A stretch of DNA of 61,042 bases, from positions 1 through 61,042 of the forward strand of contig CAMAWM010000011.1 of assembly GCA_945861965.1 (NCBI GenBank), read 5' to 3'. Each line of letters starts with the position of its first letter. Positions within the stretch are counted from its first letter, which is position 1. The translations under genes were made by a program, and so were the position numbers. A model generated the notes under the pieces. The model was not told the origin of the DNA. It saw nothing but the letters and a program-made list of their open reading frames with translations, and made no database searches. The stretch is from Chitinophaga pinensis (GTDB lineage Bacteria > Bacteroidota > Bacteroidia > UKL13-3). Shown here piece by piece: positions 28,824 through 38,088 of this stretch.

Positions 28824-30314
28824 ATGCTCAAACTAGATTCAAACAAAAAAACAATTGGTATAATGATGGCTTTTTTCGCCATTGTTTATGCGTTAATTTC
28901 TTTAGTCAATCATTATACTTTTAGAACTTACGCACTTGATTTGGGCTTGCACAATCACGCGCTGTACGATTATTCTCACTTCAGATTTAATTACTCGTTA
29001 ATTCTTCAGCCGCTTTTTGAACCTCGCAATCAACTCAGCGATCATTTTGATTTAATGGTGATTTTACTCTCGCCATTGGTTTGGATTTTTGGGAGTTGGA
29101 CATTGCTCATTGTTCAAATTGCAGCTATCCTTTTTGGAGGGTTTGGTATATATAAATATTTTAAAAATAAAACCACAAATCCATCGCTTCCTCTTTTAGC
29201 CATGTTTCATTTTTATAGCATTTGGGGAATTTATTCTGCATTGTCGTTCGATTATCATAGCAATGTAATGGCTGCTATGTTTATGCCTTGGTACATTTAT
29301 TTTTTTGATAAGAAAGATTGGAACAAAACAATTTTGTTTTTCATATTGATGATAATTTGTAAAGAGATAACTGGTTTGTGGTTGTTTTTTATAAATATTG
29401 GTTTGCTAATTCATTATCGAAAACAAAAAGAATATAGAGTAAAATCATTGCTGTTTTCAATCATTTCCATTGCCTATTTTTATTCAATGATTCGATTTAT
29501 TATTCCTGCGCTTTCGCCAAGTGGAAATAATTATATTCATTTTAGTTTCGATGCACTAGGAAGAACTCCAGAAGATGCAATCAACGCAGTTCTAAGAAGA
29601 TTTCAATATGTAATTAGTTTGCTTTTCGAAAGCCCCAATCAAGGATATTTTGCCATTAAAACCGAGCTGCATTTTTATGTGTTGTTGTCAGGTGGTTTTG
29701 CTTTGTTTTATAAGCCTCAATTTGCCTTAATGCTCATTTCAATTTATGCTCAAAAACTTTTTCATTCCGATCCAACAAAATGGGGAATTAATTATCATTA
29801 CAGCATCGAGTTTGTGCCCGTTATAACCTTAGCACTTTTTACTTGGCTATGCGAAAAAAATATCAATTCAAATAAACAAAAAAGACTTGCGTTTATATTT
29901 ACCGCCATTTCATTTGTTGCAGGAATTGCATCGTTGGATCATAGATATTCTGTTTATTACGACCGATCTCAAGCGTGTTTTTTTGATGATAGGCATTACA
30001 AACAACCCTTCAACCCTACAGAAATTCATCATGCAATAAATAAAATTCCTGCTTTGGCAAAGGTTTCTGCTGGCGCTTCGCTTGTTCCTCATTTAGCAAT
30101 GCGCGATAGCATTTTCTGCTATCCTTATATTGGAAATTCAGATTTTATAGTTTTACTTAAAAAAGGAGGAAGCACTTTTCCTCAATATCCAAAAGAATTC
30201 AAAAAATCATTGCTTGAACTTTCTAGGGATTCAATGTATGTCAAAGTTTTTGATGAAAACGAATTGCTTATTTATCAAAACAAAAAGTATCAGCAAGTGT
30301 TAAATTTTAAATAG
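28824..30314 (+). CDS. DUF2079 multi-pass membrane protein
   Basis: About 496 residues with roughly nine hydrophobic helices. The segment TYALDLGLHNHALYDYS and HFDLMVILLSPLVWIF match DUF2079, a family related in topology to GT-C glycosyltransferases. The C-terminal ~110 residues are soluble. ATG at 28824 is chosen over an in-frame TTG at 28815. It ends two bases before the methyltransferase start, suggesting joint action, perhaps on a polyprenyl-linked sugar (inference). Confidence 0.8.
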   Translation: MLKLDSNKKTIGIMMAFFAIVYALISLVNHYTFRTYALDLGLHNHALYDYSHFRFNYSLILQPLFEPRNQLSDHFDLMVILLSPLVWIFGSWTLLIVQIAAILFGGFGIYKYFKNKTTNPSLPLLAMFHFYSIWGIYSALSFDYHSNVMAAMFMPWYIYFFDKKDWNKTILFFILMIICKEITGLWLFFINIGLLIHYRKQKEYRVKSLLFSIISIAYFYSMIRFIIPALSPSGNNYIHFSFDALGRTPEDAINAVLRRFQYVISLLFESPNQGYFAIKTELHFYVLLSGGFALFYKPQFALMLISIYAQKLFHSDPTKWGINYHYSIEFVPVITLALFTWLCEKNINSNKQKRLAFIFTAISFVAGIASLDHRYSVYYDRSQACFFDDRHYKQPFNPTEIHHAINKIPALAKVSAGASLVPHLAMRDSIFCYPYIGNSDFIVLLKKGGSTFPQYPKEFKKSLLELSRDSMYVKVFDENELLIYQNKKYQQVLNFK

Positions 30315-30316
30315 AA

Positions 30317-31063
30317 ATGGATAGCCAATACTTTAAAGAATATTACCAGCTGGAACGCAGCAATTGGTGGTTTACGGCACGATTGGAAATTTTAAAATCG
30401 CAAATCAAAGAATTGTCTAACAACCGAACCGATTTAAAAATATTAAACATTGGTGTTGCAACTGGTGCAACTTCAGAAATGTTAGAACAATTTGGCAAGG
30501 TAAAATCCATTGAGTTTGATGAAAATTGTTTTGAGTTTGTTAAAAATACATTGACAATTGACATTGAAAAAGGCAGCATTTTAGAATTGCAATTTGAAAA
30601 AGAAAGTTTTGATTTGGTTTGCGCTTTTGATGTAATTGAGCATGTTGAAGACGATAAATTAGCGGCCATCGAAATGAAAAGAGTTTGCAAAAACAATGGA
30701 TTTGTTTTCGTTACAGTTCCTGCATTTATGAGTCTTTGGGGGCAACACGATGTAGTAAATCATCATTTCAAAAGATATAAAAAATTTGAATTAGAGCAGT
30801 TGTTTTCTGAAAACGGAAAAATTAAATTTTCGACTTATTTCAACGCTTGGTTTTTTATTCCAGCATTTCTTATTCGAAAATTGACAAATAGCTTCCCCAA
30901 TATATTTAAACGCGATGGTTCCGGTAGCGATCACAGCATGTTTAAACTTGGCTTTTTAAACACCGTTTTTCATTACGTATTTTTGAGTGAAAATAGTCTG
31001 CTAAAAAACAAAATCAGTTTGCCATTTGGCGTGTCGGCAATGATTTGTTGGAACAAAAAATAA
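30317..31063 (+). CDS. Class I SAM-dependent methyltransferase
   Basis: 248 residues of the Methyltransf_11/UbiE-like type. The SAM loop is ILNIGVATGATSEML, the adenine-binding acidic residue is in SIEFDENC, and motif VCAFDVIEHVEDD is the classic post-II segment. The substrate is unknown. The N-terminus (YYQLERSNWWFTARLEIL) is common in methyltransferases of surface-sugar loci. Two bases after the DUF2079 gene. Confidence 0.88.
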   Translation: MDSQYFKEYYQLERSNWWFTARLEILKSQIKELSNNRTDLKILNIGVATGATSEMLEQFGKVKSIEFDENCFEFVKNTLTIDIEKGSILELQFEKESFDLVCAFDVIEHVEDDKLAAIEMKRVCKNNGFVFVTVPAFMSLWGQHDVVNHHFKRYKKFELEQLFSENGKIKFSTYFNAWFFIPAFLIRKLTNSFPNIFKRDGSGSDHSMFKLGFLNTVFHYVFLSENSLLKNKISLPFGVSAMICWNKK

Positions 31064-31071
31064 TCTCGGGT

Positions 31072-31794
31072 TTACATTCTCACTAAATATTCATCCTCAA
31101 GAATTGGCAAAAGCGGAGTTGTATTTTTTTGCAAGCAAAAACTCACATCGTCAGTTTGCAAATGCAATAACTTAAATCTTTTAGCGTGCGATGACTGACG
31201 AATAATTTCTTCCAAATTAGTTTCGTGTTGACTATACAAACTTTTGGCGGCAATTGCCGAATCGCAATCTACTATGAAATGCTTTTCTAGTTGCAATACC
31301 ACAGCACCAGCAAATAAAGAATCTTCGATGTTGAATTTATCTTTCCATCCTGAACATAAAAGCACAACAGATTCGTTTTGGTTTAATAACCAATTGCACA
31401 AAAAATCAATATTTAAAAACGAAGCAATTACAATTTTGGCAGCACCATTTTCTTTTGCAAGTTTGATGGCTTTTGTTCCATTGGTAGTTGTAAATGCAAT
31501 ACTTTTTCCGGCTAACAATGGATTTTCAAATTCAAAAGGCGAGTTGCCTAAATCAAAATTTTCAACTTTCATTGCATTTCTTTCAGCAGCAATTACAAAG
31601 TCAAACTCTTTATATATTTTACATTCTTCGGGAGTTGCAACAGGAAGAATTTTTTTTACTCCAGTTTGAAACGCAACACAAATGGACGATGTAGCGCGAA
31701 GAATATCAATTACCACAACGATTTTGTTTTTTACATCGTGAAATTGAATCAGTGCTGGAGAAAAAACCACTTCAATACTTTTATTAGTTGTCAC
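31072..31794 (-). CDS. comB: 2-phosphosulfolactate phosphatase
   Basis: 240 residues of the ComB family, which removes phosphate from 2-phosphosulfolactate to give 3-sulfolactate. Motifs VVIDILRATSS, NSPFEFENP and TTTNGTKAI agree with the family. The start codon at 31794 is GTG. The partner enzyme comA is about 5.5 kb away at 37272 on the other strand. Coenzyme M is not expected in Bacteroidota, so the product probably feeds another sulfonate. Confidence 0.88.
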   Translation of the reverse strand: MTTNKSIEVVFSPALIQFHDVKNKIVVVIDILRATSSICVAFQTGVKKILPVATPEECKIYKEFDFVIAAERNAMKVENFDLGNSPFEFENPLLAGKSIAFTTTNGTKAIKLAKENGAAKIVIASFLNIDFLCNWLLNQNESVVLLCSGWKDKFNIEDSLFAGAVVLQLEKHFIVDCDSAIAAKSLYSQHETNLEEIIRQSSHAKRFKLLHLQTDDVSFCLQKNTTPLLPILEDEYLVRM

Positions 31795-31942
31795 AAATTC
31801 TATTTGATTATTTTTAACACTTGCAAATGTATAAAATTTCCAAAACTTTGATTTTCATGCGCAAATGATTTTTTTGTAATTGTACAACTATAAAAATCCC
31901 CTTTCTTCGCATTAATGTATTTATCAAAAACGCAAAAAAATT

Positions 31943-33832
31943 ATGAGCGAGAAAATATTTTCAAGATACAAGCAGTTTAAATCACTGCATTACATGCTTC
32001 GAAATGTAGCAAACACAATTAAAAAACCTTCGGATGTTTTTTTGATGGTAAAAACAAAAGATAAATACGAAGGGATAACCTATGCAGAAATATTTGAGCA
32101 AATCAATGCGATCTCAGCTTTTTTGTACAACAAAGGAATTCGAAAAGGAGATAGAGTTGCATTGATAATTGAAAACTGCCCCGAGTATATGGCTTTCGAT
32201 CAGGGATTGTTGCAACTTGGTTTGGTCAATGTTTCTATTTATCCAACTCTTGGAGAACCCGAAATTGAATACATTATTAACGATTCGGGCGCAAAAGCAA
32301 TATTGGTTGGAACTCCATTTTTGCTCAAACGAATTAATAAAATTAAAAGCAATTGTCCTTCTCTTGATCTTGTCATTGCAGCATTTGACGCAAAAGATAA
32401 TGAGATGACTTACGCCAAAATGATAGAAGAAGGAAAAGCGCTTTATCCCTCACTAAAAAACGAAATCGAAACTGAATTAGAAAAGGTTACTTACAGTGAT
32501 TTGGCTTGCCTTTTATATACATCTGGAACTACCGGAAAGCCAAAAGGCGCAATGCTATCGCACAACAATTTCATGAGTAATTTGGCAATGGCCGTTGATT
32601 TGTTTCCTATCATAAGTAAAGACTTTAAATTTCTGTCTTTTCTTCCTCTTTGCCATGTGTACGAAAGAACTTGCACGTATTATTTAAGTTGTTTTGTTGG
32701 AAGCACAATTGCATTTGCGCAAAGCATGGAAGCGCTTACTACAAATATTCAGGAAGTGAAACCCACTGCTATTTGTACTGTTCCACGTTTGCTTGAAAGG
32801 ATTGAAGAAAAGGTGCGAAAAACAGCAACTGCTCAAGGCGGAGTTAAATTGAAAATTTTTAATTGGGCTTTGGGTGTTGGAAAAACACAACGCCTGAATA
32901 AACAAAATGGAAGAAAGAATAGTTTGTTTTTAAACCTACAATTGGCAATAGCTGAAAAATTGGTTTACAAAAAAATTAAAGCCAAACTTGGCGGAAATAT
33001 GTCGATAATGATAAGTGGAGGAGGCGCATTACCACAACATGTTGGCGAGTTTTTTGCCGATCTTAATATGTTGGTTATTGAGGGGTATGGATTAACAGAA
33101 ACATCGCCTTTTGCTACTGCAAATCCAATCGAATTACAAATTTGGGGAACTGTAGGAAAGGTTGCCGAAGGAAACGAAATTGGAATTCAAAATGTAGAAA
33201 CTAAAGAATTCATTACCATTCAAACCAATTCGTCTTACGATCCTAATTTTGAATGTGCCGAAGGAGAAATTTTTGTAAAAGGACCAAATGTAGTTTCTGG
33301 CTATTGGAATTTGCCAAAAGAAACTGCAGAGGCTATTGACAAAGATGGATGGCTACATACAGGAGATATCGGAAAATTTCACAAAGGATATTTAAAAATC
33401 ACCGACCGAATAAAAAATATTTTGGTCAACTCGTTTGGAAAAAATATTTATCCAACTCCCATCGAAAATGTGTACATAAAATCAAACCGAATTGAGCAAA
33501 TATTTTTACTAGGTGACAAGCAGGAATACTTAACAGCTATAATAGTTCCAAGCCGAGAAGAAATGAAAGATGTATTTAAATTTACGGATGAATATTTTAA
33601 TGACCCCGAAAATTTTATTACAGATCAAAATATAATTTCATGGGTAAATGAAGACATGAAGAAATTAGAAACTGAGCTCGGAAAATTTGAACGAGTAAAG
33701 TCGTTTATACTTAAAAGAAGACCATTTAGTATTGAAGGAGGTGAACTGACTCCAACTCAAAAAACAAAAAGAAAAGTAATTGAAACTAAATTTGAAGCGG
33801 AAATTAAAGGGATGTACTCCAATATTTCATAG
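31943..33832 (+). CDS. Long-chain fatty acid-CoA ligase (AMP-forming)
   Basis: 629 residues of the FACL/FadD15 type. The AMP-binding P-loop is YTSGTTGKPKG, followed by the gate region, MISGGGALPQHVGEFF, the EGYGLTETSP motif and the hinge DRIKNILVNSFGKNIYP; the C-terminal Lys is in LTPTQKTKRK. It activates fatty acids for beta-oxidation or lipid synthesis. No transmembrane segment is needed. Convergent with the SBBP/T9SS gene, eight bases apart. Confidence 0.93.
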   Translation: MSEKIFSRYKQFKSLHYMLRNVANTIKKPSDVFLMVKTKDKYEGITYAEIFEQINAISAFLYNKGIRKGDRVALIIENCPEYMAFDQGLLQLGLVNVSIYPTLGEPEIEYIINDSGAKAILVGTPFLLKRINKIKSNCPSLDLVIAAFDAKDNEMTYAKMIEEGKALYPSLKNEIETELEKVTYSDLACLLYTSGTTGKPKGAMLSHNNFMSNLAMAVDLFPIISKDFKFLSFLPLCHVYERTCTYYLSCFVGSTIAFAQSMEALTTNIQEVKPTAICTVPRLLERIEEKVRKTATAQGGVKLKIFNWALGVGKTQRLNKQNGRKNSLFLNLQLAIAEKLVYKKIKAKLGGNMSIMISGGGALPQHVGEFFADLNMLVIEGYGLTETSPFATANPIELQIWGTVGKVAEGNEIGIQNVETKEFITIQTNSSYDPNFECAEGEIFVKGPNVVSGYWNLPKETAEAIDKDGWLHTGDIGKFHKGYLKITDRIKNILVNSFGKNIYPTPIENVYIKSNRIEQIFLLGDKQEYLTAIIVPSREEMKDVFKFTDEYFNDPENFITDQNIISWVNEDMKKLETELGKFERVKSFILKRRPFSIEGGELTPTQKTKRKVIETKFEAEIKGMYSNIS

Positions 33833-33840
33833 TACAATTT

Positions 33841-36594
33841 TCACTCTTTCACAAACTTTGTGTGGTACACTTTTTCTTCACTTTGCAGCTGCAAAATGTA
33901 CAAACCCTGAGGCAGTTCAGCAATATTTATTATCTGTTTCCCTTTTTCTAAATGCAGCGTTCTTACTGTTTTGCCTTCGGTATTTATTATTTTTAAATCG
34001 GCTTGGGTTTTTTGTTCTATGGTTAAAAAATTGCTTGCAGGATTGGGATATACCAAAATATTTTCATCGCCAACAAAATTTACAGAAACGATTTTCGAAT
34101 ACTCAAAACTTGCATCGAAATCTATTATTTTTAATCTATAAAAAACTGTAGAGAGATGGCTGTCAAAAGAGGAAAGCTTATCGTCAATAAATTGATAGTT
34201 TTTTTCGGTGTTTGAATTTCCTGATGCTGAAATGCTGCCAATGTTTTCAAAAAATTTTCCGTCAAGCGAGCGCTCAACTGAAAAATTTCTACAGTTTTGT
34301 TCACTTGCAGTTTGCCAACTCACTAAAATATTTTCATTGATTTTTTTTGCTGAAATATTTAAAAATGTAACCGGCATAGTACCCGACATAACTCCACTGC
34401 TTGTAAAGCATACAATATATGCATCTCCTCCAATCCAATTATATATACCTTGTCCCCCAAAAATGGTTTGATAAGCACCTGTGGTTGCAATGTATGTGTT
34501 TGCTCTTACAGCCCCTGTAATATAAATATTCGAATCGCTTGTAACAATGCTATACCCAACAGTACTATCACCGTAATACGTAGCATATATGCGTGTACCA
34601 CCTGAAGTAAATTTCGCAAAAAAACAATCGCTTGAAGCCAACAAAACTGTTTTATATGCTCCGGGAGAAGCTATGCCAGATATTGAAAAGGTCCTTCCTG
34701 TGAATAACATATTATTATTTTTATCTACCGTTATTCCCCATCCTGCATCATATGCTGCCCCGCCATAATAAGTACCCCATAATCTATTTCCGGCTGTATC
34801 AAATTTTACTATGAAGGCATCCGTTCCACCGCCAAGGGTTGATTGATAAATTAAAATAGAGGTTGTATCAGTATTAAAGGCAGCCATCCCAGTTGGTGAT
34901 TGTGTCCATCCGGTAACACATATATTATAATTATAATCAGTAATTATATCTTTACCTACATCTGCTAAAGCGCCTCCGTAATACGTTCCCCATAATCTAT
35001 TTCCAGTGGGTCCAAACCTGACAATAAATGCATCCCAATTGCCCCCTGCAGTAGTTTTAAAAGCACCCGTTGTGGCTATATCGGTAGCAGATGTAGTGTG
35101 TCCGGTTACTGAAATATTCCCAAATCTGTCTGTAGCTACGCCATTTCCCTGATCAAAACCTGTACCCCCATAATAAGTTCCCCATAACAATGAAGTGCCT
35201 GCTGAATTAAACTTTGCAATAAAGGCATCAACTCCTCCCGAATAAATTGTATCAAAAGCCCCACTTGTAGCAATGCCAGTGCTTAATAATGTACCGCCTG
35301 TAATAAAAACATTACCGCTTAAGTCAACAGCAATCCCATTGTTGATACCAGCATTACTTGCACCGTCACCATAGTAGGTTCCCCATAGTCTTTGTCCGGC
35401 TGAATTAAATTTTGCAACAAAATAGGCTTGTCCTGCCCCTCTATAGGATTGATAAGAACCAGTAGTTGCTATTCCGGTATCAGATAGAGTAGTTCCTGTA
35501 ACCAATATATTTCCGTTGATTTCTGTTACAATACTCATACCCCAATCATCATCATTTCCTCCATAATACGTGCTCCACAAGCGACTTCCGGTTGCATTAA
35601 ATTTTGCAATAAAAACATCCGCTTTTATTAATGCATAATTCCCACCGTTCCAAATAGTGCGGAATGCTCCTGTTGAAGCTATTGCTGAAGAAGACATTGT
35701 CATACCGGTTATCAATAAATTTCCGCTTGTATCTTTGCCTATATCTTCTGCCCAATCGTTGCCACTACCTCCAAAGTAAGTAGCCCAAGGTGCGGGGTCA
35801 ATAATTAATACTTTACTTACATCAAAATTTTTCACATCAACACCAAAAATATTTTGATTGGTTTGTTTAAATGATGCTTGTACTGCTGCGCTTCCTGAGC
35901 CTGTCGAAGGAAGCTGGTAACTGTGCGGTATTTGTTCTTCAATATTTCCGTAATCGGTTTCGATTAAAATATTTTTAGCTTCAGTTAATGAAACACTATT
36001 TGCCCCATCAAATTTTAATTTAATATCGGCAACATTACCGCCCGGACGAACGATGAAATTATACTTAAACCCTCCGCAATTTTTGTCATCACCTAAAATA
36101 AATTCAACATCAATGTTTGCGTAAATATTTTGATATAAAACTTTTTTGTAATGATGCACAAATGTGGTTCCGGCTTCGTTTGTACCCGTTGTATAATAAT
36201 TTATGTAATCGCTCGCAACATCGCTTGCAACAATTGTTGGGTTTGTATTTGAGCCAATAAAACTTATATCAATGCGATGAAAATTAAAAGTATAATCTAA
36301 CGAATCCGCATCAAGTTTATGTGGTATTGATTGCTCATTTGTCTTGGTAAAAGTCTTGGGCTTAGTTTCTAATTTTATAACCTCATAACTAAAACTATTT
36401 TGCTTTAACTGCACATGCAAACCATTTCCATTGTACAAATACAAAACATTTTTGTTAGGTAAGTTATTCTGGTCAATTATCTGTCCTTTGTTTTCTATAA
36501 AGCCATTTGCTGAAATAGTAGTATTGCAAATATTCTGTGAGAATAGTTTACCCCAAAAACAATAAAAAAATACAATCAATAAATATTTTTTCAT
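33841..36594 (-). CDS. SBBP-repeat beta-propeller protein with T9SS sorting domain
   Basis: About 917 residues. Signal peptide ending near LFSQ, an N-terminal domain of the DUF7948 type (to about residue 265), then seven repeats of about 62-75 residues each opening with a W/YxTYYGG-like motif (WATYFGG, WSTYYGG, WGTYYGD, WGTYYGG three times, YATYYGD). Seven units fit a seven-bladed propeller. A fibronectin-like stretch follows (FLNISAKKINENILVSWQTA), and the end is a T9SS type A sorting domain (VYPNPASNFL ... GLYILQL). It should reach the cell surface through T9SS. The ATG at 36594 follows a GTG codon. Function unknown, possibly adhesion. Confidence 0.88.
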   Translation of the reverse strand: MKKYLLIVFFYCFWGKLFSQNICNTTISANGFIENKGQIIDQNNLPNKNVLYLYNGNGLHVQLKQNSFSYEVIKLETKPKTFTKTNEQSIPHKLDADSLDYTFNFHRIDISFIGSNTNPTIVASDVASDYINYYTTGTNEAGTTFVHHYKKVLYQNIYANIDVEFILGDDKNCGGFKYNFIVRPGGNVADIKLKFDGANSVSLTEAKNILIETDYGNIEEQIPHSYQLPSTGSGSAAVQASFKQTNQNIFGVDVKNFDVSKVLIIDPAPWATYFGGSGNDWAEDIGKDTSGNLLITGMTMSSSAIASTGAFRTIWNGGNYALIKADVFIAKFNATGSRLWSTYYGGNDDDWGMSIVTEINGNILVTGTTLSDTGIATTGSYQSYRGAGQAYFVAKFNSAGQRLWGTYYGDGASNAGINNGIAVDLSGNVFITGGTLLSTGIATSGAFDTIYSGGVDAFIAKFNSAGTSLLWGTYYGGTGFDQGNGVATDRFGNISVTGHTTSATDIATTGAFKTTAGGNWDAFIVRFGPTGNRLWGTYYGGALADVGKDIITDYNYNICVTGWTQSPTGMAAFNTDTTSILIYQSTLGGGTDAFIVKFDTAGNRLWGTYYGGAAYDAGWGITVDKNNNMLFTGRTFSISGIASPGAYKTVLLASSDCFFAKFTSGGTRIYATYYGDSTVGYSIVTSDSNIYITGAVRANTYIATTGAYQTIFGGQGIYNWIGGDAYIVCFTSSGVMSGTMPVTFLNISAKKINENILVSWQTASEQNCRNFSVERSLDGKFFENIGSISASGNSNTEKNYQFIDDKLSSFDSHLSTVFYRLKIIDFDASFEYSKIVSVNFVGDENILVYPNPASNFLTIEQKTQADLKIINTEGKTVRTLHLEKGKQIINIAELPQGLYILQLQSEEKVYHTKFVKE

Positions 36595-36632
36595 CACTTA
36601 TATTGTATTGTTAGTTATAGTTTAATATAATA

Positions 36633-37019
36633 CTAAAGACATGTTATATCATACATTCCGGCTCCATCTATACAAACTTGAGCACCGAGACCATTAGGAC
36701 AACTAGGGCATGGGAGTGGTGTACAAGTTGTACCTGAGGCAGGAACTGTAAAAATACCTGCGCCTGTACCAAAATCATAGCCGGTTATGGAGTTGGCTGT
36801 AAATCCTCCGGGAAGTCCGGATAAATAAGCGCCAACACTAAAATCTGAATTTGCGTTGTGGGTGTAGCTGGCAGACTGCGGATTACTTGACCCGTCAACG
36901 TAATAAACGGTAACAGAATAGGTACACCCAGTATGGTTATGACAATCGGGTGCCTGGCTAAACGATTTTGTTATTCCCATTCCAAACAAAAATAACATGA
37001 TTAAAGTAAATTTTTTCAT
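36633..37019 (-). CDS. Small Cys-rich exported protein, unknown function
   Basis: 128 residues: a signal peptide ending near SFSQ (about residue 22), then a short Gly/Ser/Thr-rich mature protein with nine cysteines, two in HNHTGCTYS/DCH and a cluster in GTTCTPLPCPSCPNG, then ICL-type ends VCIDGAG and TCL. I recognise no family. The cysteines suggest disulfides or metal binding outside the cytoplasm. It is 38 bases upstream of the SBBP/T9SS gene on the same strand and probably co-transcribed with it. Its upstream region carries a 20-base-spaced direct repeat. Confidence 0.7.
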   Translation of the reverse strand: MKKFTLIMLFLFGMGITKSFSQAPDCHNHTGCTYSVTVYYVDGSSNPQSASYTHNANSDFSVGAYLSGLPGGFTANSITGYDFGTGAGIFTVPASGTTCTPLPCPSCPNGLGAQVCIDGAGMYDITCL

Positions 37020-37050
37020 TGTTTTTGAGTTTTTAAATTAAGAATATACA

Positions 37051-37083
37051 AAGGACACTCTTTATATACGAAGGACACTCTTT
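37051..37083. repeat. Two direct repeats of AAGGACACTCTTT, 20 bases apart
   Basis: Identical 13-base copies lie at 37051-37063 and 37071-37083, upstream of the small Cys-rich gene (start 37019) in its transcription direction. The 20-base centre-to-centre distance is about two helical turns, the pattern of a paired operator site. No regulator is known. The rest of 37084-37271 shows no other gene or clear structure. Confidence 0.6.
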
Positions 37084-37271
37084 TTTTAAAATAAAACAAA
37101 AAAACTTTTAACGTACAAAATTAAAAAAGTGTAAGCAAAGCAACTTAATCTGCTTGGTACTTCCTGCACCAAATTTGCGGTGTTGATGGGGCAACTATTA
37201 ACAAATTGAGTCCTCTCAGTTTTTTTTACTCAATCAATGGTTACTTTCGCAGTATTAATTGTGCAAATTAA

Positions 37272-38063
37272 ATGAAAGAAATTAAATTAAAAATGATGCC
37301 CGAACGCATTGCGAAACCTCGTCAAAAGGGATTAACAATGGTTATGGACAAAGGTCTAAGCATTCGCGAAGCCGAAGACATGCTTTCAGTATCTGGAAAT
37401 TATATTGATATCGTAAAATTGGGATTTGGTACTGCTATACTAACTCCAAATTTGGAAGATAAAATTAAATTATACCAATCGAATAATGTACTTGTTTACT
37501 TTGGCGGAACATTATTTGAAGCATTTTTAGTTCGAAATCAATTTGAAGATTTTATAAAATTTCTTGAAAAATATAAATTAAAGCATGCCGAAATTTCTGA
37601 TGGTTCAATTGATTTGCCACACGAAAAAAAATTGGAATACATTAAAATTCTAAGCAAACACGTAACGGTTTTGAGCGAAGTGGGAAGCAAAGACGTAGAA
37701 AAAATAATGCCTCCGTATCAGTGGATTGAATTGATGCAAGCCGAATTAAAAGCCGGAGCATGGAAAGTAATAGCTGAAGCGCGCGAAATGGGAAATGTTG
37801 GTGTTTACAGAAGCAGTGGCGAAGTACGCGAAGGATTGGTACAGGAAATTTTGACAAAAATTCCGAGCGATAAAATTATTTGGGAAGCGCCTTTGAAAGC
37901 ACAACAAACGTATTTTATTAAATTGGCTGGCACGAATGTTAACCTTGGAAACATTGCCACCAACGACATTATTCCTCTCGAAACATTAAGACTTGGATTG
38001 CGTAGCGATTCGTTTAATTTCTTTTTAGGAAGAGGCACAAAGTATGTTTCTAAAAAAAGATAA
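37272..38063 (+). CDS. comA: Phosphosulfolactate synthase
   Basis: 263 residues of the ComA family, a TIM barrel that adds sulfite to phosphoenolpyruvate, giving 2-phosphosulfolactate. The N-terminus with GLTMVMDKGLS, the middle VKLGFGTAIL and YFGGTLFE, ISDGSIDLP, VLSEVGSKD and the GLRSDSFNFF end agree with the family. Together with comB this would make 3-sulfolactate. It is monocistronic, divergent from the Cys-rich gene, and convergent with the LuxE-like gene. Confidence 0.88.
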   Translation: MKEIKLKMMPERIAKPRQKGLTMVMDKGLSIREAEDMLSVSGNYIDIVKLGFGTAILTPNLEDKIKLYQSNNVLVYFGGTLFEAFLVRNQFEDFIKFLEKYKLKHAEISDGSIDLPHEKKLEYIKILSKHVTVLSEVGSKDVEKIMPPYQWIELMQAELKAGAWKVIAEAREMGNVGVYRSSGEVREGLVQEILTKIPSDKIIWEAPLKAQQTYFIKLAGTNVNLGNIATNDIIPLETLRLGLRSDSFNFFLGRGTKYVSKKR

Positions 38064-38088
38064 AAACTTATTTCTGATTAAGCAATTA

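Noticed and set aside
32491-32676. Minus-strand frame whose translation contains DVYKRQ, reminiscent of a transposase adapter sequence
   Set aside because: It is the antisense of the acyl-CoA ligase motif YTSGTTGKPKG. The nucleotides are not the adapter, and the gene continues intact on both sides, so it is not an assembly artefact.
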